Shown here piece by piece: positions 37,964 to 48,346 of a stretch of DNA of 57,179 nt (positions are counted from its first letter, which is position 1; the number at the start of each line of letters is the position of its first letter). The position numbers and the translations under genes were made by a program. This DNA is from Rhodobiaceae bacterium (lineage in GTDB: Bacteria > Pseudomonadota > Alphaproteobacteria > Rhizobiales > TMED25), in contig JABIEF010000027.1 of NCBI GenBank assembly GCA_018651345.1, forward strand, positions 1 through 57,179, written 5' to 3'. The notes below the pieces were generated by a model. The model worked only from the letters and a program-made list of their open reading frames with translations, was not told the origin of the DNA and ran no database searches.

Positions 37964-38792
37964 TTTTTTCACTATTTCTGGATCTTTGATAGTTCATAAT
38001 TGCAGCAGCTGTTTCTTCTATAGATCTTCTAGTTACATCTATTACAGGCCAATTATTTCTTGCAAACAATCTCTTTGCAAGAATTATTTCCCTTGAAACA
38101 ACATCTTTATCAACATAAGAAGAATCACGACCAGCATTAAGAGATTCCAGTCTATTTTTTCTAATTTGTACAATTCTTTCCGGACTAGCTATTAAACCTA
38201 CAATCAACGGGTCTTTTAATTTTTCCAAATCATCTGGTAAAGGAATATCTAAAACAAAAGGTACATTAGCTGTTTTCATTCCATGATTTGCTAAATATAT
38301 ACTAGTAGGTGTTTTTGATGTTCTACTAACACCTACTAGGATTATATCGGCTTCACTTAAATTACCCGTCATTCGACCGTCATCATTAGCCATGGTATAA
38401 TTCATAGCTTCAATTCTTTTAAAATATTCTGTATCCAAAACATGTTGAGCTCCAACTTTAGGAGACCATTCTGCGTCAATATATGAATTTAATACTTCGT
38501 GTACTTTATCTAATGGAGCAACTATTGGTAAGTTTAGTTTTTTACAAATAACTTCTAGTTTTCTTCTAAGGTCAAGATTTGAAAGTGTAAAAAAAACAAT
38601 ACCTGGTTCTTTTTCTATATTTTTTATAACATTATCTAATTGTTTTATACTTCTAACTAAGGGATAAACATGTTCTATTGACTCTATATTCCTATATTGA
38701 ACAATCACAGCCTTTGAAACAACGTTCAGAGTTTCTCCCGTTGAATCGCTGACTAAATGAATATGAAAACTAGAATTTATTTTTTTTTCCAT
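37950..38792 (-). CDS. PPSR: pyruvate, phosphate dikinase / PEP synthase regulatory protein
   Basis: PPSR both phosphorylates (using ADP) and dephosphorylates a threonine of pyruvate phosphate dikinase or PEP synthase. The 280-aa DUF299 protein has HLVSDSTGETL at residues 12-22 and the P-loop GVSRTSKTPTSIYLANHG near 154. The target enzyme is not in this window. It is the leftmost gene of the leftward-reading side of the candidate origin, and its start is the left limit of the gap. Confidence 0.94.
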   Translation of the reverse strand: MEKKINSSFHIHLVSDSTGETLNVVSKAVIVQYRNIESIEHVYPLVRSIKQLDNVIKNIEKEPGIVFFTLSNLDLRRKLEVICKKLNLPIVAPLDKVHEVLNSYIDAEWSPKVGAQHVLDTEYFKRIEAMNYTMANDDGRMTGNLSEADIILVGVSRTSKTPTSIYLANHGMKTANVPFVLDIPLPDDLEKLKDPLIVGLIASPERIVQIRKNRLESLNAGRDSSYVDKDVVSREIILAKRLFARNNWPVIDVTRRSIEETAAAIMNYQRSRNSEKNDKS

Positions 38793-39174
38793 TGTTAATA
38801 ACTTTGTAATTTCATGTATAAACCGTGATATTTCATATTTTAATTAAAACTATCCTACTTCTTAGTTTTTTTTTCCACATTAGATGTCCTGTTAATATCT
38901 TTATCAACAAGGTAATTGTTGTGTATATTAATAATAATTTCACACACCTATTAACAACTTTATTAACAATAACAATAATAAATAAATATACTAATAAACT
39001 AATAAAAACATGTTATCATAAGTATAATTTATAAAATTTATTAACAATATGTATAATTATTATTAATACAAATAATTACTGCTATTATAATTTGATAAAA
39101 GTATTAATAAACAATAATAACCGTAATGCACAGAGTAACAACAACAACAATTATAATATTAATATATTACTGAA
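38793..39174. other. Candidate chromosomal replication origin (oriC)
   Basis: The gap between PPSR and hemE is where the origin lies in Caulobacter and Rickettsia. It is very A/T-rich, especially 38970-39115, suitable as an unwinding region. DnaA-box-like nonamers cluster here: TTTTCCACA 38871-38879 (full match to TTWTNCACA), and with one mismatch TTATCAACA 38901-38909, ATATACACA on the minus strand 38920-38928, TTTCACACA 38938-38946, TTATTAACA 38960-38968, 39038-39046 and on the minus strand 38793-38801, and TAATGCACA 39124-39132. Flanking genes point away on both sides and parS/parAB lie about 9-12 kb right. An (AAC)n run (39137-39150) precedes hemE. Confidence 0.65.
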
Positions 39175-40206
39175 ATGACTATACTTAATAAAGTTATATC
39201 TGGTGAAAAAATCACCCCTCCGCCTATATGGTTAATGAGACAGGCTGGTAGATATTTACCTGAATATAGGAAAGTTAGATCTGAGTCCGGTAGTTTTTTA
39301 AATCTATGTTACTCCCCTAAACTTGCTTCAGAAGTTACACTACAACCAATCGATAGATTTGATTTTGATGCTGCTATAATTTTCGCAGATATTTTGTTAA
39401 TTGTTGAAAATCTTGGCTTTAACCTTCATTTTAATGAAAAAAAAGGTCCTGTAATTGAAAATTGTTTAATTAATCAAAAACAAATTATCAAATATCAAAA
39501 AATAAAAAATTCACCTTTACTAAAAATTGGTGAAACAGTTTCTTTAACAAGAAAAAAATTAGAAAAAAATAAGTCATTAATTGGTTTTTGTGGTGCTCCA
39601 TGGACTGTTGCCACTTATATAATAAATGGTGGAACCACTACATCTTATGAAAAATGTATCCAATGGGCACATGATAACTATGAATATTTTATGGAAATGA
39701 TAAATTTATTAGTTGAAATTTCATCTGAATATTTAATTATGCAAATTGAAGCAGGTGCTGATATAATTAAAATATTTGATACTTGGTCTGGTGTTTTAAA
39801 TGAAAATGATTTTAATGATTGGGTTATTATACCCACACATAAAATTGTACAAAATATTAAAACAAAGTATCCTCATATAAAGATAATTGGATTTCCGAAG
39901 AATTGTGGTTATCTTTACGAGGATTATATTAAAAAGACATCTGTTGATGCAGTTGCTGTAGATCCCGATCTTGATATGTTATATTGTAAAAATACGCTAC
40001 AAAAATTAACTGTAATACAAGGTAATATTTCTCCCGAAGTTCTTAGAATAGGTGGAGATACGATGAAAAAAGATATTATTAAAACATTAGATACATTTGG
40101 TGATTATTCATTTATAATGGGTCTTGGTCACGGTGTTTTAAAAGATACTCCTGTAAATAATGTTCTAGAATTTGTTGATATAGTAAGAAAATATAAAAGA
40201 ATATAA
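39175..40206 (+). CDS. hemE: Uroporphyrinogen decarboxylase
   Basis: HemE decarboxylates four acetates of uroporphyrinogen III to make coproporphyrinogen III in heme synthesis. The substrate-binding motif PPIWLMRQAGRYLPEY is at residues 17-32, the FADILLIVENLG region follows, and the GFCGAPWTVATYI segment is present. The length of 343 aa is normal. Its TAA overlaps the hemJ ATG by one base, so the two heme genes are probably translated together. Confidence 0.97.
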   Translation: MTILNKVISGEKITPPPIWLMRQAGRYLPEYRKVRSESGSFLNLCYSPKLASEVTLQPIDRFDFDAAIIFADILLIVENLGFNLHFNEKKGPVIENCLINQKQIIKYQKIKNSPLLKIGETVSLTRKKLEKNKSLIGFCGAPWTVATYIINGGTTTSYEKCIQWAHDNYEYFMEMINLLVEISSEYLIMQIEAGADIIKIFDTWSGVLNENDFNDWVIIPTHKIVQNIKTKYPHIKIIGFPKNCGYLYEDYIKKTSVDAVAVDPDLDMLYCKNTLQKLTVIQGNISPEVLRIGGDTMKKDIIKTLDTFGDYSFIMGLGHGVLKDTPVNNVLEFVDIVRKYKRI

Positions 40207-40649
40207 TGTTTGATAATCCATATTTATATATAAAATCATTTCACATAATTTCAGTAATATCCTGGTTATCCGCTATGCTGTATTTACCAAGAATTTTTGT
40301 CTATCATGCGAAAGTTAAACCTGATATCGAAACTTCTGAAATTTTTAAAACCATGGAATATCGTTTAGCATATTATATTATGACCCCAGCTATGATAGCT
40401 TCCTGGTTTTTTGGGTTAATTTTAATTTTTTATTTTGATGTAATTAATTTTTCTTCGGACGTATGGTTTCACATAAAATTTTTAATGGTAATAATTTTAT
40501 CAGCCTGTCATGGTATTTTATTAAAAAAATTAAGATTGTTTAATAATAACAAAAACATAAATTCACCAAAGTATTTTAAATACTTAAATGAAATACCTAC
40601 AATACTAATGGTAATTATTGTATTGTTAGTTATTGTAAAACCTTTTTAA
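40206..40649 (+). CDS. hemJ: Protoporphyrinogen IX oxidase HemJ
   Basis: HemJ oxidises protoporphyrinogen IX to protoporphyrin IX in the membrane in bacteria without HemG or HemY. The 147-aa protein has four hydrophobic helices, a conserved His13 near the start of helix one (KSFHIISVISW), the LPRIFVYH motif and the WFHIKF segment at 87-92 with a conserved Lys. hemE-hemJ-rho order is a known alphaproteobacterial arrangement. Confidence 0.93.
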   Translation: MFDNPYLYIKSFHIISVISWLSAMLYLPRIFVYHAKVKPDIETSEIFKTMEYRLAYYIMTPAMIASWFFGLILIFYFDVINFSSDVWFHIKFLMVIILSACHGILLKKLRLFNNNKNINSPKYFKYLNEIPTILMVIIVLLVIVKPF

Positions 40650-40759
40650 AAAAATTTTAATATAAATTGTTATTTTTTAAAATATATGATACTTGTATTT
40701 TATAAATTCTTTCAAATTTCAAAAATTTCTCCAATTATACCATAAATAAACCAACAAAT

Positions 40760-42052
40760 ATGAACAAACCAACAGATATTGAAAATAACAAAGAAGTTAA
40801 ACTTCAAACGTTAAAAGATAAAAAACCAGCACAATTACTTGCCTTTGCCGAAGAGCAAAAAATTGAAAACGCAAGCACCTTACGTAAACAAGAGTTAATG
40901 TTTGCTATACTGAAAAGTTTAGCAGAAAAAAATATAACAATTATAGGTAGTGGTGTTGTCGAAGTCTTGCAAGATGGTTTTGGTTTCGTTCGATCTCCAG
41001 ATGCTAATTACTTGCCTGGTCCAGATGATATATACGTTAGCCCAAGTCAAATTCGTCGGTTTACATTAAGAACTGGAGATACTATTGAAGGGGAAATAAG
41101 AGGTCCAAAAGATGGCGAAAGATATTTTGCTCTTCTTAAGGTAAATACAATAAATTTTGAAAACCCAGAAAAGGCAAGACATAAAATAAATTTTGAAAAT
41201 TTAACTCCTTTGTATCCTGACGAACGATTAAAGATGGAAGTTGATGATCCTACTATTAAAGATCAAAGTGCTAGAATAATCGATATAGTTGCGCCTTTAG
41301 GTAAAGGACAAAGAGGCTTAATAGTTGCGCCACCCAGAACTGGTAAAACTGTTTTATTGCAAAACATAGCTCATTCAATAACAACTAACCATCCAGAGTG
41401 TTATGTCATAGTTTTATTAATAGATGAAAGACCAGAAGAAGTTACAGATATGCAACGTTCTGTTAAAGGTGAAGTTATATCCTCAACATTTGATGAGCCA
41501 GCCTCTAGGCATGTTCAGGTTGCTGAGATGGTTATAGAAAAAGCAAAAAGATTGGTTGAGCACGGCCGAGATGTAGTAATACTACTAGATTCGATAACGC
41601 GATTAGGCAGGGCATATAATACGGTTGTTCCCTCTTCCGGAAAAGTTTTAACTGGTGGTGTTGATGCTAATGCACTGCAAAGACCAAAAAGATTTTTTGG
41701 TGCTGCTCGAAATATTGAAGAAGGTGGTTCTTTGACTATCATTTCAACTGCATTAATTGATACAGGTAGTAGAATGGATGAAGTTATATTCGAGGAATTT
41801 AAAGGAACAGGCAACTCTGAAATTATATTAGATCGTAAAGTATCTGATAAACGTGTATTTCCTTCAATGGATATTCTAAGATCAGGCACTAGAAAAGAAG
41901 AATTATTAACAGACGATTCAACTCTTAAGAAAATGTTTGTTTTAAGAAGAATTTTAAATCCAATGGGCACTACAGACGCCATTGAATTTTTAATTGATAA
42001 ATTAAACAATACAAAAGACAATGACGAATTTTTCGATTCTATGAATACTTAA
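40760..42052 (+). CDS. rho: Transcription termination factor Rho
   Basis: Rho is the RNA-dependent ATPase hexamer that terminates transcription of untranslated RNA. The N-terminal RNA-binding domain (about 20-130) includes [22 protein letters not shown]. The ATPase has Walker [13 protein letters not shown] near residue 195 and [10 protein letters not shown]. The length of 430 aa has no insertion. The lack of GC-rich hairpins between convergent genes in this window suggests that Rho carries much of the termination (inference). Its stop is three bases from that of the convergent quinone reductase. Confidence 0.98.
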   Translation: MNKPTDIENNKEVKLQTLKDKKPAQLLAFAEEQKIENASTLRKQELMFAILKSLAEKNITIIGSGVVEVLQDGFGFVRSPDANYLPGPDDIYVSPSQIRRFTLRTGDTIEGEIRGPKDGERYFALLKVNTINFENPEKARHKINFENLTPLYPDERLKMEVDDPTIKDQSARIIDIVAPLGKGQRGLIVAPPRTGKTVLLQNIAHSITTNHPECYVIVLLIDERPEEVTDMQRSVKGEVISSTFDEPASRHVQVAEMVIEKAKRLVEHGRDVVILLDSITRLGRAYNTVVPSSGKVLTGGVDANALQRPKRFFGAARNIEEGGSLTIISTALIDTGSRMDEVIFEEFKGTGNSEIILDRKVSDKRVFPSMDILRSGTRKEELLTDDSTLKKMFVLRRILNPMGTTDAIEFLIDKLNNTKDNDEFFDSMNT

Positions 42053-42055
42053 TAT

Positions 42056-43027
42056 TCAAGGCATTAATATTGTCATTCCTTTTGTGTTACGACTTGCAAT
42101 AGATTCATGAGCTTTTGCAACTTCTGACAAGTTAAATTCTTGATTTATATCAATGGTTATTTTTTTATCTATTAACATCTTAAAAAATTCACCTGATGCG
42201 TTTAGCAGTTCTTCTCTTGTTTTAACATAATCAAAAAGAGTAGGCCTTGTTACATATAATGATCCTTTTTTCATTAAATCTAATATATTAATTGGATCAA
42301 CAATACCAGAGGCGTTACCAAAACTTACCAATAGACCTCTTTTTGATAAACAATCAAGAGAGTCAGTGGCTGTTACTTTCCCAATAGAATCATATGCAAC
42401 AGGAACGCCATCGTTATTAGTTATCTCTAAAACCTTTTCCTTAAAAGACTCCTTATTATAGTTTATTACATGATCACAACCTTTTTTTTCTGCGTATATC
42501 TTTTTTTCATCGCTTCCAACAGTGCCTATTATTTTTGCACCAATCGCCTTTGCCCAGGGAACAGCAATTGAACCCACCCCACCCGCTACTGCATGAAATA
42601 ATATCGTGTGTTCTTTTTTAACTTTGAATACTTCGTTAAGCAGAAAATAAGTTGTTAGGCCTTTTAATAAACTACCCGCAGCACTAGAAAAGCTTATTTC
42701 TTCTGGTAGTTTTAAAACTAGCTGTTCTGGAACATTATTATGAGTAGCATATGCACCAAGTGGACCATTACAGTAACAGACTCTGTCTCCTATTTTTATA
42801 TTTTTAACATCCTCTCCAATAGATTCAACAATACCAGCTGCTTCAAGACCTAATCCAGATGGTAAATTGATTGGATAAGTTCCAGACCTCTGATAAATAT
42901 CGATATAATTAACTCCAATTGCTTTATGAGCAATCATCACTTCATTTTTTTTAGGATTATTAATCTCAACATCTTTCAATTTTAATGTGTCAGTGCCACC
43001 AAAATTTTCAATAATTATTTTTTTCAT
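42056..43027 (-). CDS. NADPH:quinone oxidoreductase-like zinc-independent MDR protein
   Basis: A medium-chain dehydrogenase/reductase of the quinone oxidoreductase (zeta-crystallin, QorA) group. The nucleotide loop is AVAGGVGSIAVPWAKAIG near 145-160. The N-terminal segment has GVNYIDIYQRSGTYP and PSGLGLEAAGIVESIGEDV, and zinc ligands are absent. The length of 323 aa is typical. The physiological substrate is unknown. It reads towards rho and follows the YyaL-type gene by 23 bases. Confidence 0.9.
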   Translation of the reverse strand: MKKIIIENFGGTDTLKLKDVEINNPKKNEVMIAHKAIGVNYIDIYQRSGTYPINLPSGLGLEAAGIVESIGEDVKNIKIGDRVCYCNGPLGAYATHNNVPEQLVLKLPEEISFSSAAGSLLKGLTTYFLLNEVFKVKKEHTILFHAVAGGVGSIAVPWAKAIGAKIIGTVGSDEKKIYAEKKGCDHVINYNKESFKEKVLEITNNDGVPVAYDSIGKVTATDSLDCLSKRGLLVSFGNASGIVDPINILDLMKKGSLYVTRPTLFDYVKTREELLNASGEFFKMLIDKKITIDINQEFNLSEVAKAHESIASRNTKGMTILMP

Positions 43028-43050
43028 TTTTATTCCGTTTCTATGTATTA

Positions 43051-45057
43051 TTAATTTCTTAGTATTCTTCTTTTAATTTCATTCTCTAGGCTAGTATCGT
43101 TGTCTATAGGCAATGAACAATTATTATTACATACTATAGCATACGTTTTAGCATTTTCTATGTTTATAGCAGGTACATTTTCTTCAAATATTCTTATAGT
43201 ATTAAAGGAATAGTTTGCCCAAGAATTATTTAATAACTCTCTTTTTGCATTAATAATATTAAATGTTAATGTGATATTATTTTCTAATAAATTAAAATTA
43301 TTTAAGAATGATGCATGATAAAAGGGATTTTTTGTTATATTTTCAATATTTGACTGTACTATTTTTCTAGATTTTTCTAGATAAAAGTTATCTTTTGTAA
43401 TGTAATAGAGCTTTATCATTACACGTACAATTGTAGAATTATAATTTGGTATGGCTTCGTCATTTTCTGTATATGGTCTTATGATTAAATCATTATTTTT
43501 AGATGATAAATAATAACCTCCATTTTTATGAATAAACTCATCGTTTAGTATTTTTATCCATTCTTTAGCATTTTTAAGATACTTAATTTCATTTGTTATT
43601 TCATATAAGGTGATAGCGGCATTGCACATATGACCATAGTCTGATGCAAATGCATTATAAGTAGCATCCTCTGATAAGATATGTTTAAGGTGAAAACTAT
43701 CTGACATATTCTTTGTTACTAAATCATATGTTTTTTCTGCTACTTCAAGCCAACTTTTTTCTTTAAATACCATACTTGCAATTGCTAAACTATTTATAGT
43801 TATACCATTCCAATCTACTAGGATTTTATCGTCAATTTGTGGTTTAATTCTCTTTTTTCTTACTTGTAATAATCTTTCTCTAATTTTTTTAATTTTTACT
43901 TCGGTTTCTTCTGATATTAGATTTATTTCATCTAATCTATTTAATATATTTAAACCTTCCCAGTTTCCCTTTTCACTTACATTATAAATTTCTTGAAAAA
44001 GCGTATACTCATTTCCTAATATATTCTTTAGTTCACTTGTATTCCAAACATAATACTTACCTTCAATATTTTCTGAATCTGCATCAATGCTTGAGAAGAA
44101 ACCACCATTTTTATTGTAAAGATTATTTAATAGCCAATCTATTGTTTGATATACTCTTTCTTTATAAAGATGGTTTTTGTTATATTGACATGCATACGAC
44201 AGGACTTCAATAATTTGTGAATTATCATATAACATTTTTTCAAAATGAGGTATTAGCCATTTTTGATCGACTGTATATCTTGAGAAACCACCTTCTAGGT
44301 GATCATATATTCCACCTTGGCACATATTTTTTAAAGTTAGATCAATAAAACTTAACAATTTTTTATTATTCGTTGAAATTGCATTATTTTGAATTAATTT
44401 AATAATTTCAACATTGGGAAATTTTTGTGAGCTATGCAGTCCACCATATTCATAGTCTAATTGTTTTGTAATGCTTTCGAAAGCTTTGATAAAATGATTT
44501 ATATTAAATTTATTTTCTGTATTTTGTTCTTTTTTAAATTCAAGTAATGATATATGTTCTTTGATCGCATTAGCATTACTCAGCACTTTATCTTTTTCAT
44601 CACAATAGATACGTGATATTTCTTTTAAAATAGATGGGAAGGATGGTCTGCCGTATTTTGGTACTGGAGGAAAATAAGTGCCTCCCCAAAATGGTTCACC
44701 TGTTGGAGTTAAAAACATTGTTAGGGGCCACCCTCCTTGTTCTCCAATAGAATGCAGTGCTGACATGTATATATTGTCAATATCGGGCCTTTCTTCTCTG
44801 TCAACCTTGATATTAACATAAAGATTATTCATTAGATCAGCAATTTCATGATTTTCAAATGATTCATGGGCCATAACATGGCACCAATGACATGACGAGT
44901 AACCAATTGATAATAAGATTGGAATATCATCTTTTTGTGCTATATTAAATGCTTCATCTACCCACGGAAACCAATTTACAGGATTATTGCTGTGTTGTTT
45001 TAGGTATGGACTTAGCGTATTTGTGAGATTATTTTTATTTTTAGAAAACTGATTCAT
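43051..45057 (-). CDS. YyaL/spermatogenesis-associated protein 20-like, thioredoxin-fold DUF255 protein
   Basis: The N-terminal 160 residues are the DUF255 thioredoxin-like domain with the CHWC pair (Cys56, Cys59) and the motifs MAHESFE and KVDREERPDID. The rest is an (alpha/alpha)6-type barrel with sugar-epimerase-like features: the GGIYDHLEGGFSRYTVD and WLIPHFEKMLYDN motifs and the DADSEN loop. The length of 668 aa is normal. The function of the family is unknown. The start is only 28 bases from the divergent mnmE start. Confidence 0.9.
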   Translation of the reverse strand: MNQFSKNKNNLTNTLSPYLKQHSNNPVNWFPWVDEAFNIAQKDDIPILLSIGYSSCHWCHVMAHESFENHEIADLMNNLYVNIKVDREERPDIDNIYMSALHSIGEQGGWPLTMFLTPTGEPFWGGTYFPPVPKYGRPSFPSILKEISRIYCDEKDKVLSNANAIKEHISLLEFKKEQNTENKFNINHFIKAFESITKQLDYEYGGLHSSQKFPNVEIIKLIQNNAISTNNKKLLSFIDLTLKNMCQGGIYDHLEGGFSRYTVDQKWLIPHFEKMLYDNSQIIEVLSYACQYNKNHLYKERVYQTIDWLLNNLYNKNGGFFSSIDADSENIEGKYYVWNTSELKNILGNEYTLFQEIYNVSEKGNWEGLNILNRLDEINLISEETEVKIKKIRERLLQVRKKRIKPQIDDKILVDWNGITINSLAIASMVFKEKSWLEVAEKTYDLVTKNMSDSFHLKHILSEDATYNAFASDYGHMCNAAITLYEITNEIKYLKNAKEWIKILNDEFIHKNGGYYLSSKNNDLIIRPYTENDEAIPNYNSTIVRVMIKLYYITKDNFYLEKSRKIVQSNIENITKNPFYHASFLNNFNLLENNITLTFNIINAKRELLNNSWANYSFNTIRIFEENVPAINIENAKTYAIVCNNNCSLPIDNDTSLENEIKRRILRN

Positions 45058-45085
45058 TCAGTACTTATTATCAGAGTTATTCATT

Positions 45086-46405
45086 ATGCAGAAGGAAAAT
45101 TATAATTCAACAATATACGCACTTTCTAGTGCTGAAGGTAAAGCAGGTATTTCTGTTATTAGAGTATCTGGTAATAAAGCATCGGAAGTTATAAAAAAAC
45201 TAGGTGGAACAACAAGTTATCCTAGAATTGCAAAGATTATAAAATTAATTGACCCTGATAATGGTGAAATTGTTGATAAAGCAATTTCAATTTGGTTTCC
45301 AGGGCCAAATAGCTTTACGGGAGAGGACACAGTTGAGTTATTTGTGCACGGCGGTAGAGCTGTTATTGATAAAATTTTTGATATTTTAGCAAGATTCAAT
45401 GGATTAAGCTTTGCTGAGCCCGGTGAATTTACAAAAAGATCCTTTATGAATGGAAAGCTTGATCTTACATCTGTTGAAGGACTGGCTGATTTAATTAATG
45501 CGGATACAGAATTACAGAGGAAGCAAGCGCTTTCACAGATGGAGGGGTCTCTTTTTAAATTATATGATAATTGGAGAACAATGTTAATTAAAAGTCTATC
45601 TTATATAGAAGCAAATATAGATTTCATTGAGGAAGACTTGCCTAAAAATCTTTTAGAAAAAGAAATGTTATCTGTAGGTATTATATTAGATCAGATAAAT
45701 AGGCACCTAGCAGATGGTAAAAAAGGAGAAAGACTCAGAGATGGCTATAGAGTGGTTCTAGCGGGAGCTCCTAATACGGGAAAGTCTAGTTTATTAAACT
45801 TACTATCTAATAGAGATGTTGCGATCGTTTCTTCAGAGCCAGGGACAACTAGAGATATCATTGATGTTTATTTAGATATAAATGGTTGTCCTATTATCAT
45901 AAGTGATACGGCTGGTATTAGAGATAGCGATTCTAACATTGAACAGCAGGGAATCGATAGGGCAAAAGCTAGAATAGCTGAATCAGATTTAATATTATGG
46001 TTAAAAGACTCAAGTTTAAAAGAAAATATAGCATATCCGTATAGCTCTGATAAGAATATTATAGAAGTTTCGACTAAATCTGATATAAGTATTATAGAAA
46101 GAGACGGTCTTTGTATTTCAGTGAAAGATAATTCAGGTATAGAGGAACTAATTGATTTAATTGGTATAAATGCTTTAAATGGTTGTGCAACAGAAGGTTC
46201 TTTTATTACTAGAGGAAGGCATAGGGATTCTTTAATTAAAATAAGTAATTCATTAACAAATGTTATTCATATAGATCTTGGTAGCATTGAGATAATTGCT
46301 GAAGAATTAAGAAGCGCATGTAATGCATTAGGGAAGATAACAGGTAGAGTTGATGTTGAAGATTTATTAGACGTAATATTTTCAGATTTTTGTATTGGTA
46401 AATAA
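45086..46405 (+). CDS. mnmE: tRNA modification GTPase MnmE
   Basis: With MnmG, MnmE adds the carboxymethylaminomethyl group to U34 of certain tRNAs. The N-terminal folate-binding domain has the YALSSAEGKAGISVIRVSG start; the inserted G domain has GAPNTGKSSLLN and DTAGIRD; and the protein ends in the catalytic CIGK. The length of 439 aa is slightly short, with the shortening within the G domain. mnmG follows after 47 bases. Confidence 0.97.
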   Translation: MQKENYNSTIYALSSAEGKAGISVIRVSGNKASEVIKKLGGTTSYPRIAKIIKLIDPDNGEIVDKAISIWFPGPNSFTGEDTVELFVHGGRAVIDKIFDILARFNGLSFAEPGEFTKRSFMNGKLDLTSVEGLADLINADTELQRKQALSQMEGSLFKLYDNWRTMLIKSLSYIEANIDFIEEDLPKNLLEKEMLSVGIILDQINRHLADGKKGERLRDGYRVVLAGAPNTGKSSLLNLLSNRDVAIVSSEPGTTRDIIDVYLDINGCPIIISDTAGIRDSDSNIEQQGIDRAKARIAESDLILWLKDSSLKENIAYPYSSDKNIIEVSTKSDISIIERDGLCISVKDNSGIEELIDLIGINALNGCATEGSFITRGRHRDSLIKISNSLTNVIHIDLGSIEIIAEELRSACNALGKITGRVDVEDLLDVIFSDFCIGK

Positions 46406-46452
46406 AATGAAAATAGTTATATCGATCTTATATAAGGTATTGAAATATAATA

Positions 46453-48330
46453 ATGCATAAAAATAAACAATATGATGTGATAGTGGTCGGTGGAGGTCAC
46501 GCAGGATGTGAGGCTGCAGCCGCATCTGCTAGGGTTGGTGCAGCTACATTACTGGTTACACATAAATTTGATACTATTGGAGTTATGTCTTGTAATCCAG
46601 CAATAGGAGGATTAGGCAAAAGCCATTTAGTGCGTGAAATAGATGCATTAGATGGTGTTATAGGCGTAATTGCTGATAAAGCAGCTATACAATACAGGTT
46701 GCTTAATCGTAGGAAAGGACCTGCAGTTAGGGCTCCAAGAATTCAAGCTGACAGAGATATATATAAAAAAGAAATGCAAGATAAATTAAGTCATTATAAT
46801 AATCTTGATATAATTTCTGATACCTGCGTTGACCTAATCGTTGAAAATAAAATATGTAAAGGTATAGTTATTTCCAACGGTTCTCAGATTAATTCAGTTT
46901 CTACTGTAATAACAACTGGCACTTTTCTTAATGGATTAATTCATATTGGTAAAACAAAGTATCCAGCAGGACGTGTTGGCGATTCACCAGACTTGCATCT
47001 TTCAAAAAGATTTAGAAAAATTGGTTTTGCCCTAGGTAGACTTAAAACTGGTACCCCTCCAAGAATAGATGCAAATTCAATAAATTGGAAAGAACTTGAA
47101 GAGCAAAAAGGTGATGAAGATAAAACGTTTATGTCATTTTTAAGTAATAAAACAAATCTTCGTCAGGTTTCTTGTTATATTACAAGAACTACCAAAGAAA
47201 CACATAAGATTATTCTAGATAATTTAACAGACGCACCTATATATTCTGGTCAAATAGATTCAAAGGGCCCAAGATATTGTCCTTCTATTGAAGATAAAGT
47301 TGTACGGTTTGGGGAAAGAGATGGCCACCAAATATTTTTGGAACCGGAAGGATTAAATTCAAATACAGTCTATCCAAATGGTATTTCTACATCTTTATCT
47401 GAAGAGGTACAAAGAAAAATAATCGCATCTATACCTGGATTAGAAAGTGCAATTATACAAAGACCGGGGTACGCAATTGAATATGATTATGTAGACCCAA
47501 GAGAGCTAAGTATTACTTTGGAAACCAAGAAGTTAGGAAATCTATTTCTTGCTGGTCAAATAAATGGAACAACAGGGTATGAGGAGGCAGCTGCTCAAGG
47601 CCTAGTAGCAGGGATTAATGCGGCAAACAAAGCATCTAGCAGTAGCGCATTTGTATTAGATAGGTCTGATGCATATATAGGCGTTATGATAGATGATTTG
47701 ATAACAAAAGGTGTCACAGAGCCATATAGAATGTTTACATCAAGAGCAGAATATAGGCTAACTCTCCGTTCAGATAACGCAGATCAGAGATTAACTCCTT
47801 TGGGAATTAAAATAGGATGTATTGAGAAGCATCGAAAAGATTTGTTTGATAAAAAAATGATTAACCTAGAGAATGCAAGAAATTTAGCTAAAAGTTTAAT
47901 TATAACTCCATCAAAATTAACGTCATATGGTTTAAAAATTAATCAGGATGGGGTTAAAAGAAATGTTTTAGACCTTTTAGCTTATTCAGAGATAGATATA
48001 GGGGTATTATCAAAGATATGGCCTGAATTAAATGATATTAAAAAAGATGTAGCGGAGCAATTAGAAGCAGATGCTCTCTATGCTGGTTATCTTGACAGAC
48101 AAGACGCAGATATCATGTCCTTTAAAAAAGATGAAAGTTTATTGATACCAGATAATATTAATTACAGAGATATTAATGGTTTGCCAAATGAGGCATGCGA
48201 AAAGTTAACTAAATTGAAACCTGCATCAATAGGTCAGGCTGCAAGATTAGAGGGAATAAATCCAGCTACAGTTCTCGCAATACTAGCACATTTAAAATCC
48301 AGATCTTCTCGTAAGATTAAACAAGCATGA
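46453..48330 (+). CDS. mnmG: tRNA uridine-5-carboxymethylaminomethyl modification enzyme MnmG
   Basis: MnmG is the FAD partner of MnmE in tRNA U34 modification. The FAD loop [19 protein letters not shown] is at residues 11-29, with [21 protein letters not shown] and [11 protein letters not shown] as further family motifs. A C-terminal helical domain binds MnmE. The length of 625 aa is normal. It leads into rsmG 16 bases later (mnmE-mnmG-rsmG-parA-parB). Confidence 0.98.
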   Translation: MHKNKQYDVIVVGGGHAGCEAAAASARVGAATLLVTHKFDTIGVMSCNPAIGGLGKSHLVREIDALDGVIGVIADKAAIQYRLLNRRKGPAVRAPRIQADRDIYKKEMQDKLSHYNNLDIISDTCVDLIVENKICKGIVISNGSQINSVSTVITTGTFLNGLIHIGKTKYPAGRVGDSPDLHLSKRFRKIGFALGRLKTGTPPRIDANSINWKELEEQKGDEDKTFMSFLSNKTNLRQVSCYITRTTKETHKIILDNLTDAPIYSGQIDSKGPRYCPSIEDKVVRFGERDGHQIFLEPEGLNSNTVYPNGISTSLSEEVQRKIIASIPGLESAIIQRPGYAIEYDYVDPRELSITLETKKLGNLFLAGQINGTTGYEEAAAQGLVAGINAANKASSSSAFVLDRSDAYIGVMIDDLITKGVTEPYRMFTSRAEYRLTLRSDNADQRLTPLGIKIGCIEKHRKDLFDKKMINLENARNLAKSLIITPSKLTSYGLKINQDGVKRNVLDLLAYSEIDIGVLSKIWPELNDIKKDVAEQLEADALYAGYLDRQDADIMSFKKDESLLIPDNINYRDINGLPNEACEKLTKLKPASIGQAARLEGINPATVLAILAHLKSRSSRKIKQA

Positions 48331-48346
48331 ATTGTATATTAAATAT

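Noticed and set aside
38825-39034. A 69-codon plus-strand frame inside the PPSR-hemE gap
   Set aside because: Low-complexity Ile/Asn/Leu/Thr translation with no ribosome site or recognisable motif; the region is better explained as an A/T-rich origin candidate.
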